Below are positions 8,810 to 17,804 of a DNA stretch of 64,000 nucleotides, piece after piece. The notes under the pieces were generated by a model that saw only the letters and a program-made list of their open reading frames with translations, searched no databases and was not told the DNA's origin. How positions within the stretch are numbered: position 1 is the stretch's first letter; every line of letters begins with the position of its first letter. Source of the stretch: Mariluticola halotolerans (lineage in GTDB: Bacteria > Pseudomonadota > Alphaproteobacteria > Rhizobiales > Devosiaceae); contig NZ_CP090960.1 in the NCBI RefSeq assembly GCF_021611515.1, positions 2,356,001 to 2,420,000 on the forward strand, written 5' to 3'. Position numbers and translations under genes: made by a program.

Positions 8810-8917
8810 GCTGCGCGAGTGGTGACTAAATTATAAACAAAATCCTGCGGCAGTGTGGCCGTTGCGTCTTGGGCCCGGCGGGATCAATATGCGGCAGCAG
8901 CAAACCGGGATGAAAAA

Positions 8918-10138
8918 GTGGCCAGCACATCGAATTCATATGACATCATCATTGTCGGTGGCGGGCCGGTGGGGCTGACACTCGCAGCGAGCCTGATCCG
9001 GTTCGGTTCGGGCCTTAAGATTGCGGTTTGCGACCGCCGGCCTTTCACGGTGCCTGAAGATGCGCGGGCGTCTGCGCTCGCAGCCGGGGTGACGCGGGTT
9101 TTCGAAGGTTTGGGGCTTTGGGAAGACATGCGTGCTGCCGCCTCCCCGATTGCCCGGATGGAAATTACCGATTCAGGGCAGGGTGATCTGGCGCGGCCCT
9201 TGTTCCTGCAATTCGAGGGGGATGTGGCCCCCAATACCCCTTATGCGCATATGGTGCCGAACAAGGTCACTATTGCCACCCTGCTGGAGGCCATTGCCGG
9301 CAAGGTGGATTTGCTGGTGCCGGGCGAGATTACCGGGCTGGAAACTGACGGGGCGCTGGCCCGCCTGAAAATTGCCGGGGGCGATGATCTTTCCGCCCCC
9401 CTGATCGTTGCGGCAGACGGGGCCCGTTCTGCCCTGCGTGATATGGCGGGGATCGGCGTCGTCGGGCATGATTATGACCAGATGGGGATTGTCACAACGA
9501 TCAGCCATGCGCTTGCGCATCACAATACTGCCTGGGAGCATTTTCGCCCCGCCGGGCCATTTGCCAGCCTGCCGCTGCCCGGGCAGCGCTCTTCGCTGGT
9601 CTGGACCGAAAAGACTGAAGACGCGCTCAGGTACAAGGATATGTCACGTGAGGAATTGGCGCCGGTGATTGAGGCGGCGATGGGTTCCGTGCTGGGCACA
9701 GTTGTGGTCGATGATGTGGTGCAGGCCTTTCCCTTGCGGTTGCAGATTGCGCGGTCGTTTGTCGGCAAGCGCCTGGCGCTGATCGGGGATGCCGCCCATG
9801 TGGTGCATCCGATTGCCGGGCAGGGGCTTAATCTGGGGCTGAAGGATGTGGCAGCGCTTGCCGAGGTGATCATCGAGGCGCAGCGGCTGGGGCAGGATAT
9901 GGGCGGGGCTGATATTCTTGAGCGCTATGAGCGCTGGCGCCGGTTCGATACCGCGCTGATGGCGCTGGCGACGGACGGGCTTAATCGCCTGTTTTCCAAT
10001 GATGTCGCCCCGGTCCGGGCGGTGCGCGATTTGGGGCTTGGGCTGGTGGATCGTCTGCCTTTTCTTAAAGCGGGGCTCATTCGTCACGCGGCCGGATTAA
10101 GCGACGGGCCGAAATTGCTGCGCGGTCAGCCAATCTGA
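8918..10138 (+). CDS. UbiH/UbiF/COQ6-family FAD-dependent hydroxylase
   Basis: The protein is a flavin monooxygenase of the ubiquinone-ring hydroxylase family. It shows the FAD dinucleotide-binding motif (YDIIIVGGGPVGLTLA) at its start and the second FAD motif GDAAHVVHPIAGQGLN with NLGLKD near residue 300. These enzymes add oxygen to the aromatic ring during coenzyme Q synthesis; which ring position this one modifies cannot be read from the sequence. The GTG at 8918 gives 406 residues, typical of the family. A GTG at 8855 would add 21 residues unlike the family. It converges on the Trm112 gene. Confidence 0.88.
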   Translation: MASTSNSYDIIIVGGGPVGLTLAASLIRFGSGLKIAVCDRRPFTVPEDARASALAAGVTRVFEGLGLWEDMRAAASPIARMEITDSGQGDLARPLFLQFEGDVAPNTPYAHMVPNKVTIATLLEAIAGKVDLLVPGEITGLETDGALARLKIAGGDDLSAPLIVAADGARSALRDMAGIGVVGHDYDQMGIVTTISHALAHHNTAWEHFRPAGPFASLPLPGQRSSLVWTEKTEDALRYKDMSREELAPVIEAAMGSVLGTVVVDDVVQAFPLRLQIARSFVGKRLALIGDAAHVVHPIAGQGLNLGLKDVAALAEVIIEAQRLGQDMGGADILERYERWRRFDTALMALATDGLNRLFSNDVAPVRAVRDLGLGLVDRLPFLKAGLIRHAAGLSDGPKLLRGQPI

Positions 10139-10189
10139 CAATCGGATTTTGTAAGGCTGTTTAAGGTGTCACTCAGATAAAGCGTATCC

Positions 10190-10236
10190 GGCCTTCCCGG
10201 CATCGCAGCGCCTTTGGCGCTCGCGATGACGGCGCT
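10190..10236. repeat. Intergenic repeat, family A (partial copy)
   Basis: The core GCGCCTTTGGCGCTCGCG followed by ATGACGGCGC matches the right half of the element at 181-280 and the copy at 62747. It again lies between convergent genes. Confidence 0.55.
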
Positions 10237-10262
10237 GTAGTTCCCCGCAAACCTGAACGGCT

Positions 10263-10475
10263 CTAATCCTTAAGGGCGTCGTATTCCGCATCGGACAGGG
10301 TACGGGATTCCTCAAGGCTGAGCAGGGGGACGCCGGAACGGATAGGAAAGGCGATGCGGGCGGCGCGCGAGATCAGTTCGGTTTTCTCGCGGTTAAGGGT
10401 CAGCCGCGTCTTGGTCAGCGGACAGACGAGAATTTCCAGCGTTTGCGGATCAATCGAATAACGGGCCGGGTTCAT
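10263..10475 (-). CDS. Trm112-family small protein
   Basis: The 70-residue protein has the Trm112/YcaR pattern IDPQTLEILVCPLTKTRL followed by AFPIRSGVPLLSLEESR. Relatives are small zinc-ribbon partners of methyltransferases, or stand-alone proteins of unknown role. Here the usual CxxC is reduced to one Cys (CPLTK), so zinc binding is doubtful. Its start overlaps the stop of the Lon-domain gene by four bases, and it is the last gene of a three-gene operon. Confidence 0.85.
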   Translation of the reverse strand: MNPARYSIDPQTLEILVCPLTKTRLTLNREKTELISRAARIAFPIRSGVPLLSLEESRTLSDAEYDALKD

Positions 10476-11134
10476 TGCACAATCGTGCCCGAACGGCTGC
10501 GGGCCATTTCGAGTTCGGCAATGGCCATCAGGGTTTCGGCCCGCGTTTCAAGTGTCCGGGCTTCCAAAAGGACCTGTTTTTCCGCCGCGCCATAAGGGCT
10601 CATCATGCAGGCGAAGTTCACGAGGTCGGCGGTTGCCGTCTCGTCAATCTCGTTCCAGTCGATATCGAGCTGGGCGAAATCGGCATATTCCCGCATCATG
10701 CCCAGAAAGCGCTGCCGGTCGACGGCTTCCTCGCCTGCGTCGGGATCGAAATCATTGGCAAAACGGGCCGTGGCGATGCGGTATTGCCGGAACGGGGTGT
10801 CGGTTTCCACCTCGCTGACAATCTCGAAGCGGGAAATGCCCTCCAAGACGACAAGATAGCGGTCATCGTCGCTTTCATCGAATTGGGAAATCCGCCCCAC
10901 GCAGCCGATCCGGCGCAATGGCACGCTGCCGGCGGGCGATTCTTCCTTGGCGCTTTCAGGCTGAATCAGCCCGATCAGGCGGCCATGCCCCAGGGCATGA
11001 TCGACCAGGGCGATATAGCGCGGCTCAAAAAGATTGAGCGGGCGATGGGTATGCGGCAGCAATAGCGCACCCGAAAGCGGCAATACCGGAATGGTATCGG
11101 GCAGCATGTCGGGAGATGTGGGGCGTTTGGACAT
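10472..11134 (-). CDS. Lon-protease substrate-binding-domain protein
   Basis: The 220-residue protein consists of the Lon N-terminal (LAN/PUA-like) domain only, with no ATPase or protease part. The opening strand IPVLPLSGALLLPHTHRPLNLFEPRY and the later GCVGRISQFDESDDDRYLVVLEGISRF segment are typical. The role of such stand-alone domains is unknown; protein-substrate recognition is the usual guess. It sits between the thioredoxin-like chaperone and the Trm112 protein, which agrees with a protein-quality setting. Confidence 0.9.
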   Translation of the reverse strand: MSKRPTSPDMLPDTIPVLPLSGALLLPHTHRPLNLFEPRYIALVDHALGHGRLIGLIQPESAKEESPAGSVPLRRIGCVGRISQFDESDDDRYLVVLEGISRFEIVSEVETDTPFRQYRIATARFANDFDPDAGEEAVDRQRFLGMMREYADFAQLDIDWNEIDETATADLVNFACMMSPYGAAEKQVLLEARTLETRAETLMAIAELEMARSRSGTIVQ

Positions 11135-11143
11135 ATAATAACC

Positions 11144-12091
11144 TTAGGCGAAAAGCGCGGTCGACAATAGCCGCCGCCCTTTGAGAGTTGCCGGGTCCTT
11201 GGGGCCCCAGGCGTCGAGCAGCTCGATCAGTTTCTTGCGGGCCGCATCTTCATTCCAGTCGCGGTTCTGGCGCATCAGCTTGACCAGTGCCTCGGCCGCC
11301 TCGAGTTTCATGCCATCGGCATTGAGGGCCAGGGCGAGATCGAAACGGGCCTGATGATCGTTTTCATCCGCCACGAGGCGCTGTTCCAGTTCAGCGATCG
11401 AACCGAGGCCTGCCGCTTCCCGCTTCAATTGCAGGCTGGAGATTGCCGACAGATATTCCGCGGATTTGCGTCCCTCTTCGGAGACCAGATCAAGGGTGGC
11501 CTCGGCCCGGTCCAGATCGCCGGTCTTGAGGGTAACGCGGGCGAGGCCGGTCAGGGCGGCGTCGTGATCGGGCTTATGTTGCAGCACAAGGCCATAAACA
11601 TGTTCGGCGCTGGCATAATCACCGGCATCGAATGCCTGAACGGCGGCCTCAAGCGCTTCACTGATCTGCGCTTCCATATCGTTTGCGGGGGCGCCGCCGC
11701 CTGCGGCATCGACAATTTTTTGAACGAAGGCACGAATTTCGCTTTCCGGCAGCGCGCCCATGAAACCGTCAACGGGCCGGCCCCCGGCAAAGGCGAACAC
11801 GGCGGGAATCGACTGGACACCCATCTGGCCAGCCAGCGCCTGATTCTCATCGACATTGATCTTGACCAGTTTAACCTTGCCGGCAAATTCGGTGACAATT
11901 TTTTCAATTGCCGGGCCAAGCTGACGGCACGGGCCGCACCAGGGGGCCCAGAAATCGACAAGAACGGGCGTGGTTACCGAAGCCTGAAGCACGTCTTTTT
12001 CAAAGCTGGCTGTTGTGGATTCCTTGATCAGATCCGTGGCAGCGCCCGGATTTGCGGGGGTTCCAGCCGGGTTGGCCATGAAAGAGTCCAT
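11144..12091 (-). CDS. cnoX: CnoX/YbbN-type thioredoxin-TPR protein
   Basis: The 315-residue protein has an N-terminal thioredoxin fold with an intact active site, WCGPC at residues 51-55, and cis-Pro in SIPAVFAF. The C-terminal half has TPR-like helices (ALEAAVQAFDAGDYASAEHVY and following). CnoX combines holdase and redox protection for substrates of GroEL and DnaK. Unlike the E. coli protein, which lacks the standard motif, this one keeps both cysteines and may reduce disulfides. It is the first gene of the operon with the Lon-domain and Trm112 genes. Confidence 0.9.
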   Translation of the reverse strand: MDSFMANPAGTPANPGAATDLIKESTTASFEKDVLQASVTTPVLVDFWAPWCGPCRQLGPAIEKIVTEFAGKVKLVKINVDENQALAGQMGVQSIPAVFAFAGGRPVDGFMGALPESEIRAFVQKIVDAAGGGAPANDMEAQISEALEAAVQAFDAGDYASAEHVYGLVLQHKPDHDAALTGLARVTLKTGDLDRAEATLDLVSEEGRKSAEYLSAISSLQLKREAAGLGSIAELEQRLVADENDHQARFDLALALNADGMKLEAAEALVKLMRQNRDWNEDAARKKLIELLDAWGPKDPATLKGRRLLSTALFA

Positions 12092-12220
12092 TTTTCAGAT
12101 CCTGTTTTTACGCCGTGAAGCTTTGTGTTTTCAGCACGTTTGAGGCACCAAAACACATGGGCCGGCACGATGAAACACACAAGCTGAGTTTTTGGTTGCA
12201 ATTGCTGTGCTGATTAGGCA

Positions 12221-12226
12221 TATAAG
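12221..12226 (+). promoter_or_regulatory. Possible -10 box of the tRNA-Gly promoter
   Basis: TATAAG lies 41 bases before the tRNA. A TTGCAA at 12196-12201 could act as the -35 box, with a rather long 19-base spacer. The match is modest. Confidence 0.35.
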
Positions 12227-12267
12227 CGCGCGTCGGCCCGGTGCCAAGTGCATCGGTTGACTGGAGT

Positions 12268-12342
12268 GCGGGCGTAGCTCAGGGGTAGAGCATAACCTTG
12301 CCAAGGTTAGGGTCGTGAGTTCGAATCTCATCGCCCGCTCCA
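12268..12342 (+). tRNA. tRNA-Gly (anticodon GCC)
   Basis: The cloverleaf folds fully. The acceptor stem pairs GCGGGCG with CGCCCGC, the D-arm contains AGCTCAGGGGTAGAGC, the anticodon stem TAACC/GGTTA encloses TTGCCAA, and the T-arm carries GTTCGAATC. The 3' CCA is encoded (12340-12342). Confidence 0.97.
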
Positions 12343-12373
12343 AATTCCTCCCCGGCGGGATAAAGCCGGAACC

Positions 12374-12399
12374 AAAGGGTCCGCATGCGGGCCCTTTTG
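12374..12399 (+). terminator. Rho-independent terminator of tRNA-Gly
   Basis: The stem pairs AAAGGG and CCGC with GCGG and CCCTTTT, with one T-G pair, in a near-perfect hairpin ending in TTTT. It lies 31 bases after the tRNA. Confidence 0.75.
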
Positions 12400-12534
12400 C
12401 TTTGTCAATTTTTCAAAATGATATGGCTACGGACGCGGTCTGGCGTCTTTGGGTTTACGCTGTCCCGGGATCGGTGCAGAGGTTATGCCTTGAGGGTCGG
12501 CCGGCAGCGCATCTCACGTTTGTCGCCTGACGCG

Positions 12535-13293
12535 CTAGTCCAGATCCTGGGACAATGCCTTGCTGATCTGGCTTGCTGCCTGCCGTATAATCTCGGAAAC
12601 ATTATGTGTGTCCGACAATTCTTCGAACACCGTAATTTCCATGACGATGCTGAGCGAGGCAACGATTGCGCCGTCGCGGAAAACAGGCGCGGCAATACCC
12701 ACCCGTGATTTCGTGACCTCCGATGTCGTTAAGCAAAACCCCTGCTTGCGTATATGTTTCAGCTCTTCCTTCAGCCCGCTCCATGTCTGTGCCGGCAAGG
12801 TCTTCTTGATCAAGTCTTCCATTTCCAGATAGAGGCGGCGCAATGCACGGTCCGGCATATGCGCGAGAATAACTTTGGATGTCGCGCCCACGAATAATGG
12901 CATTGCCACCCCGCGCGCATAGCTTGTGGGGGGATGCGGCATCGGGCCGTTCTCCTGATGGATACACAGCACACAATTGTTGAACAGACGGGACAGCACG
13001 ATATCAATCCGCGGGTCTGTGCGCGCTATCATGTCTTGCATGATCGGTGTTGCGTGGCGGATCAGGGGGTCATCTGCGCGGAGCAGGTAATCATACTGAA
13101 TAAATGCCGGGCCGAGCGCGTATTTTGATCGACTGATGGGATCCAGAAAGCCGGCGGCGCAGAGCTCTTTTGTATAGCGGTAGGCCGTGCTTGTGGACAC
13201 GCCGATGGCTTCGGCCATTTCTTCCACGGTCCATTCAGCCTTGCCGCTGACATACAGATCCAAGATGGCAAGCACCCTGCTGGGAACAGACAT
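12535..13293 (-). CDS. IclR-family transcriptional regulator
   Basis: The 252-residue protein has an N-terminal winged helix-turn-helix (VEEMAEAIGVSTSTAYRYTKEL, residues 23-44) and a C-terminal IclR effector domain (for example GVAMPLFVGATSKVILAHMP and SRVGIAAPVFRDGAIVASLSI). IclR proteins bind small metabolites and control nearby catabolic operons. It is transcribed divergently from the binding-protein gene, and a palindrome lies in the shared 202-base gap, so it very likely controls the module at 13.5-18.6 kb. Confidence 0.93.
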   Translation of the reverse strand: MSVPSRVLAILDLYVSGKAEWTVEEMAEAIGVSTSTAYRYTKELCAAGFLDPISRSKYALGPAFIQYDYLLRADDPLIRHATPIMQDMIARTDPRIDIVLSRLFNNCVLCIHQENGPMPHPPTSYARGVAMPLFVGATSKVILAHMPDRALRRLYLEMEDLIKKTLPAQTWSGLKEELKHIRKQGFCLTTSEVTKSRVGIAAPVFRDGAIVASLSIVMEITVFEELSDTHNVSEIIRQAASQISKALSQDLD

Positions 13294-13370
13294 TTTATCG
13301 ACCCTCAGTGTTTATATCGACAGATTTGATATGCGCCATTTGCGGCCAATTATCAATAAGTGAAAAATAG

Positions 13371-13398
13371 CCAATTTCGCACTATTTGCGAAAATTGG
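13371..13398. promoter_or_regulatory. Candidate operator of the IclR regulator
   Basis: CCAATTTCGC (13371-13380) faces GCGAAAATTGG (13388-13398) across a 7-base spacer. It is the strongest inverted repeat in the AT-rich gap between the divergent regulator and transport genes. A further CCAATT occurs at 13346. The link to IclR is inferred from position. Confidence 0.45.
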
Positions 13399-13495
13399 TT
13401 GACCTTGGTAATTTTCAATCGTAGCTTTTTGCAACCCACCGGCGCCACCGAGCCGGGTTCGGGCGCTGAGCTACTATCCGCAAAAGGAGTGCCAC

Positions 13496-14467
13496 ATGAA
13501 ATTTTCTCAAAAGTTGAAGTCCTCCGTCGTCACAGGTCTATTGATATCAAGCGCTGTGGTGGCGCTGTCCACATCTGTCGCCAAGGCTGAAACCGTCAGG
13601 GTGGCCATGTTGGCCCCCAGCGCATTGCTCTGGCTTCATGCGATTGCTGAAGAAGAAGGTTTTTACGACAAGCGCGACATCCAGATCGAAGAGCTGCGGG
13701 CACAAAACAGCCCGGCGCTGCTGCAAGCCGTATCCTCGCGCAGTGTTGAGGCCGGCATTTCACTGGGCGACCTTGTCATTCGCGCCATCGATCAGGGCGC
13801 ACCGATTGCCATCACTGGTGCGGTTCTGGACAAGACGATCCTGCGCTTTGTTGGTGCACCTGGAATCGAAACGCCTGCTGATCTGGCCGGCAAGAAAGTG
13901 ACGGCGGGCGCTGTAAAGGGCGGTACGGCGAACTTGCTGCTGCATCAATTGCAGGGCCATGGTGTGGCACCGGATCAGGTCCAGATGATTGCTATTCCAA
14001 ACTCGCGGGACCGGATTGTCGCGTTAGGCAATGGCCAGGTCGATGGTGCTTTGCTCATCGCACCATTTGACGCCGTGGCCCAGGAACAGGGCATGAAGGT
14101 GCTGGAAGATTATGCGGAGCCATATTTGCAGACCCCGCTGATCGTCAACAAGGACTGGGCGGCTGAAAATCCTGAAGCGGCTGAGGGGCTTACACAAGCC
14201 ATGCAGGAAGCTGCCGTGTGGATTTACGATCCGGAAAACAAGGATGCAGCGATCTCAATCCTGGCCAATTATACCAAGGCAGAACCCGAAATTGCCGCCG
14301 CTTCCTATGCGTTCATTGTTGAGCAGCAGCAAGCCATCGGCAAAAACTTCGAAGTGCCTGCCGCCTCCTTGCAGAACATTGTCGATATTAACGCCTCGCT
14401 TGAGGGCACTGAGCCCGTCACTCTCGACATCTCCAAATATTACGATCCCTCAATGCTCGCCAAATAG
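13496..14467 (+). CDS. ABC transporter substrate-binding protein (SsuA/TauA/NMT1-like)
   Basis: The 323-residue protein has a Sec signal peptide (MKFSQKLKSSVVTGLLIS, cleavage near VAKA at about residue 32). The mature part has the two-lobe pattern of binding proteins for sulfonates, nitrate or pyrimidine-type ligands: ALLWLHAIAEEEGFYDKRDI, then ADLAGKKVTAGAVKGGT. A strong ribosome site, AAAGGAG, precedes the ATG. Its partners, the permease and ATPase, lie three genes downstream. The ligand cannot be read from the sequence; the amidohydrolase in the same operon suggests a cyclic amide. Confidence 0.9.
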   Translation: MKFSQKLKSSVVTGLLISSAVVALSTSVAKAETVRVAMLAPSALLWLHAIAEEEGFYDKRDIQIEELRAQNSPALLQAVSSRSVEAGISLGDLVIRAIDQGAPIAITGAVLDKTILRFVGAPGIETPADLAGKKVTAGAVKGGTANLLLHQLQGHGVAPDQVQMIAIPNSRDRIVALGNGQVDGALLIAPFDAVAQEQGMKVLEDYAEPYLQTPLIVNKDWAAENPEAAEGLTQAMQEAAVWIYDPENKDAAISILANYTKAEPEIAAASYAFIVEQQQAIGKNFEVPAASLQNIVDINASLEGTEPVTLDISKYYDPSMLAK

Positions 14468-14540
14468 CGATCACACTTTGCATGCCGCCGGACCAGCCGT
14501 GCGGCGGCATGTTGCTATTTGAGACGAACGGGAAGACCTC

Positions 14541-15593
14541 ATGACAGACCAACGCATACCGGTGTTTCTACTGACGGGATTTTTGGGCAGCGGCAAGACA
14601 ACAGTGCTTAATCACTGGCTGGCGCAGCCCGAGTTCTCCAACACCGCGGTTATTGTCAATGAGTTTGGCGCCATCGGCGTGGACAATGAACTCATTGCAA
14701 AAAGTGACGACAATACCATCGAACTGACGACCGGTTGCCTTTGCTGCACGGTAAGCGGTTCATTGGTGGACACATTGCAGGACCTCATGATCCGCCAAAG
14801 ACGTGGCGAGATCAAAAAATTCGATTCCGTGATGATTGAGACCACGGGCCTGGCCGATCCTGCGCCCGTGATCCAAGCCTTGATGACGTCGCCGGTGGTG
14901 GGCGAATACCGGCTGTGCCGGGTGATCACCACGGTCGAGGCGCCGCAGGGGCTTTCCACCATCAAGGACTATCCCGAGGCGATGAAACAGGCGGCCGTCG
15001 CTGACGATATCATCGTCACCAAGATGGACCTGTCAAAAGATCACGGGGCCGCTACAAGATCCAGTTTGCGCACCCTCAATCCAGGCGCCGCCTTTCATGA
15101 AGCGCGCCCCGATGCCATACCGGTTATCTTGTCACTGGAAGATGGCGGCAGCTATGACGTGGCGGTTCGGGCAGACAATGTGCAGCAATGGCTCAACGTC
15201 GAGGCGTTTGATGATCATGACCATCATCACGCGCATGGCAATGCCCATGACAGCGGCATCAGTTCATTTGTCCTCAGCTTCGATGGCCCAATGGTCTGGC
15301 AGGAAGTTGCGGCATGGCTTGATGCGCTGGTGATTGCGCACGGTCCGCAGATGCTGCGTGTCAAAGGCATTTTGAACATTGAAGGACGCGATCAACCGAT
15401 CGTTGTGCAAGCCGTGCAGCGGCTGTTCCATCCGCCTTTTGCGCTGGAAAAATGGCCCGATGACAGGCCGCAGAGCCGTCTGGTGTTCATCACCAACAAG
15501 ATATCCGAGGCCTATGTTCGCGAAGTTTATGACGTTATTCGCGCGCCCAAGGGCACCTCTATTCAACCAAATACCCTAAACCTAGGAGCTTAA
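14541..15593 (+). CDS. G3E-family GTPase (CobW/COG0523), probable metallochaperone
   Basis: The 350-residue protein has a Walker A (GFLGSGKTT, residues 13-21), the family metal-binding GCLCC (Cys66, Cys68, Cys69), a Walker B-like ETTGLADP and TKMD in the place of NKxD. A His/Asp-rich loop (DDHDHHHAHGNAHD) near residues 222-235 suggests zinc or cobalt binding. The C-terminal CobW domain ends with LVFITNKISEAYVREV. COG0523 proteins insert metal into client enzymes. The gene lies directly before a metal-dependent amidohydrolase, its probable client (inference). Confidence 0.92.
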   Translation: MTDQRIPVFLLTGFLGSGKTTVLNHWLAQPEFSNTAVIVNEFGAIGVDNELIAKSDDNTIELTTGCLCCTVSGSLVDTLQDLMIRQRRGEIKKFDSVMIETTGLADPAPVIQALMTSPVVGEYRLCRVITTVEAPQGLSTIKDYPEAMKQAAVADDIIVTKMDLSKDHGAATRSSLRTLNPGAAFHEARPDAIPVILSLEDGGSYDVAVRADNVQQWLNVEAFDDHDHHHAHGNAHDSGISSFVLSFDGPMVWQEVAAWLDALVIAHGPQMLRVKGILNIEGRDQPIVVQAVQRLFHPPFALEKWPDDRPQSRLVFITNKISEAYVREVYDVIRAPKGTSIQPNTLNLGA

Positions 15594-15601
15594 TCATCAT
15601 C

Positions 15602-16993
15602 ATGATGCTCGATACCTTAGTCAAAAATGCCCGCATTATCGATGCGCAGGGTGAAATCCAGGGTTCCGTTGGGATCGAGAATGGCGTGATTGCCGGAATC
15701 TACCAGCCCGGCGAAGAACCCGAAGCGCGCGAGGTTATTGACGCGGCAGGTCTGGCGCTTGTGCCGGGTGCCATCGATATGCATTCACACCACAGAGAAG
15801 GCAGTGCGCCGGGGTTTGAATACAAGGACACCATCTACACCTCGACCCAGCAATGTGCAGCCGGCGGGGTGACCACCAGTGTGGCCATGCCCAATGTGAC
15901 GCCACCACCCAATACTGATGACCTGCTCAAAAAGCAGTTTGCGATTTATGAGCGGGACGCGGTGGTCGATTGGAATTTCAATCCTGCCCCCACCATTTTG
16001 TCAGAAGTACCTGCCATGTCCGAGCAGGGTATCGCGGCTTTCAAGTTTTTCATGGTGGTGGATACGGGCCGGGATTATCCGCACATGCCGGGTATTGGCG
16101 TACATGATCACGGCAAGATTCTTGAGATCATGAAGGCGTGTGCCGCGGTCAATGTGCCGTTGATGGTGCATCCTCACGATCAGGCGCTGATGGATTCCAT
16201 CGAGAAGGAATTCTGGGATCGCGGCGAGCGTGATGCCCTGGCATATGCGCGCGCCTATGCGGCGCATGATGGTTTGATCTGGGAAACGGCTATTGCCACT
16301 CTGCTCCGGTTGCAACAGGCTGCCGGTTGCCATTTGCACATCTTGCATACGCAAACGGCGGGCAGTGTGCAGTTGATCAGGGAGGCCAAGGCGCGTGGGC
16401 AAAAGGTCACTTGCGAGATCAATCCATGGGCCTTGTTCCTGGGCAATGAATGGTCGGCAATCGAGCGGCTGGGCTCATATGCGCTGAGCTATTGGGTGCC
16501 TGAGAAAAACACGCCAGGCCTTTGGGAAGGCCTCAACGATGGCACAATTGATATTGTTGCCACAGATCATGCGCCGCATCTTGCCGAGGAAAAGGAGATC
16601 GGCTGGACGGACGGCTGGAAAGCGCATACCGGCACACCTTCCACGCAGTTTTATCTCTCGATGTTCCTGACCGCGGCCATGGAAGGGAAAATTTCGCTGG
16701 AGCGGGTCGTTGAGGCCTGCTCGACAGCGCCCGCCCGCATATTCGGCATTGAAAAGAAAGGCGAGCTGAAGCCGGGCTATTTTGCCGATCTGGTGCTGGT
16801 TGATCTTGAGACCGAATATGAAGTTGCCAACGAGGATGTGCTGAGCCTGATCGGCTGGAGCCCTTATGCGGGCCGCAAGCTGAAAGGCAAGCCGGTGACG
16901 ACCATGGTGCGTGGCAAAATAGTCTATCAAGATGGCAAGGTCGTCGGCGAGCGTGGCTTCGGGAAACAGGCCAAAGCGAAACAGGCGAGCTGA
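15602..16993 (+). CDS. Cyclic-amide amidohydrolase (dihydroorotase/hydantoinase/allantoinase family)
   Basis: The 463-residue protein has all the ligands of the binuclear metal centre: His61 and His63 (DMHSHH), Lys148 (AFKFFMV, probably carboxylated), His190/His192 (MVHPHD), His249 (LHILHTQ) and Asp322 (VATDHAPH). The C-terminus returns to the beta-sandwich (KGELKPGYFADLVLVD). The family opens cyclic amides such as hydantoins, dihydropyrimidines, allantoin or dihydroorotate; the exact substrate is not clear. It is translated just after the G3E GTPase, whose 3' end holds its TAGGAG ribosome site. No carbamoylase is in the operon. Confidence 0.9.
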   Translation: MMLDTLVKNARIIDAQGEIQGSVGIENGVIAGIYQPGEEPEAREVIDAAGLALVPGAIDMHSHHREGSAPGFEYKDTIYTSTQQCAAGGVTTSVAMPNVTPPPNTDDLLKKQFAIYERDAVVDWNFNPAPTILSEVPAMSEQGIAAFKFFMVVDTGRDYPHMPGIGVHDHGKILEIMKACAAVNVPLMVHPHDQALMDSIEKEFWDRGERDALAYARAYAAHDGLIWETAIATLLRLQQAAGCHLHILHTQTAGSVQLIREAKARGQKVTCEINPWALFLGNEWSAIERLGSYALSYWVPEKNTPGLWEGLNDGTIDIVATDHAPHLAEEKEIGWTDGWKAHTGTPSTQFYLSMFLTAAMEGKISLERVVEACSTAPARIFGIEKKGELKPGYFADLVLVDLETEYEVANEDVLSLIGWSPYAGRKLKGKPVTTMVRGKIVYQDGKVVGERGFGKQAKAKQAS

Positions 16994-17015
16994 AACGTGA
17001 ACAGGTTTAACCGCT

Positions 17016-17804
17016 ATGTTGCATAAGATTAATGACTATCTGAACGGCGAGACCCATCTTGCATCTGCGGCAAGACTGTTCTTGTCGTTTGGGTCGGTGC
17101 TGATCATCTGGGAAATTCTGACGGCGACGATTGTTACCAATCGCCTGCTGCTGGTGCCGCCAATGGAGGTTCTCTACGCCTTCATGAATGAAGTTTCCAG
17201 CGGTGAAATGTGGACCAATGCCCAGGCCACTGTGCTGGCGGTTGGCACTTCATTTCCCGTGGCCGTACTGGTGGGTGTCCTGATCGGGCTTATCCTTGCG
17301 TCAAGCCGGGCCATGTCCTTGATGGGGGGCCCAATGCTTACGGCATTGAACTCGGTGCCCATCATCGCGCTGGCACCATTGTTCATTGCATGGCTGGGGC
17401 TCGGGTTTACCTCAAAATTTGTGCTTGTGTTGCTGGTTGCCGTGTTCCCGGTGGTCGTGACCACGGAGGCGGGCTTGCGGGCCGCCGACAAAAATCTGAT
17501 TGAAACCGCACGTTCTTTTAATGCGACCCCCTTGCAGATTTTTACAACGGTCACCTTCCCTTATGCGCTGCCATTCATTGTCAGTGGCGTGCGGGTGGCA
17601 TGGGCGCGTGCGCTTGTGGGCATCGTGGTGGCCGAATTTTTCGGCTCGTTTGCCGGCTTCGGTTTTGCGGTTATGGCGGCCAGCCAGACGTTCGATACCG
17701 CGACATTGCTTGCCTATGTGATTGTCCTTGGTGTGATGGGTCTTGTCGGCTCCATGATCTTCCAGTCCATTGAAGAAAGGTTGGCTCCATGGCGCAAGGC
17801 GTAA
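17016..17804 (+). CDS. ABC transporter permease (SsuC/TauC-like)
   Basis: The 262-residue membrane protein has about six spans and the cytoplasmic EAA loop (LRAADKNLIETARSFNATPLQ at about residues 155-175) that contacts the ATPase. The family imports sulfonates, nitrate, taurine, thiamine precursors or pyrimidines. It lies 22 bases after the amidohydrolase and overlaps the ATPase gene by 16 bases, so all are probably one operon. Confidence 0.92.
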   Translation: MLHKINDYLNGETHLASAARLFLSFGSVLIIWEILTATIVTNRLLLVPPMEVLYAFMNEVSSGEMWTNAQATVLAVGTSFPVAVLVGVLIGLILASSRAMSLMGGPMLTALNSVPIIALAPLFIAWLGLGFTSKFVLVLLVAVFPVVVTTEAGLRAADKNLIETARSFNATPLQIFTTVTFPYALPFIVSGVRVAWARALVGIVVAEFFGSFAGFGFAVMAASQTFDTATLLAYVIVLGVMGLVGSMIFQSIEERLAPWRKA

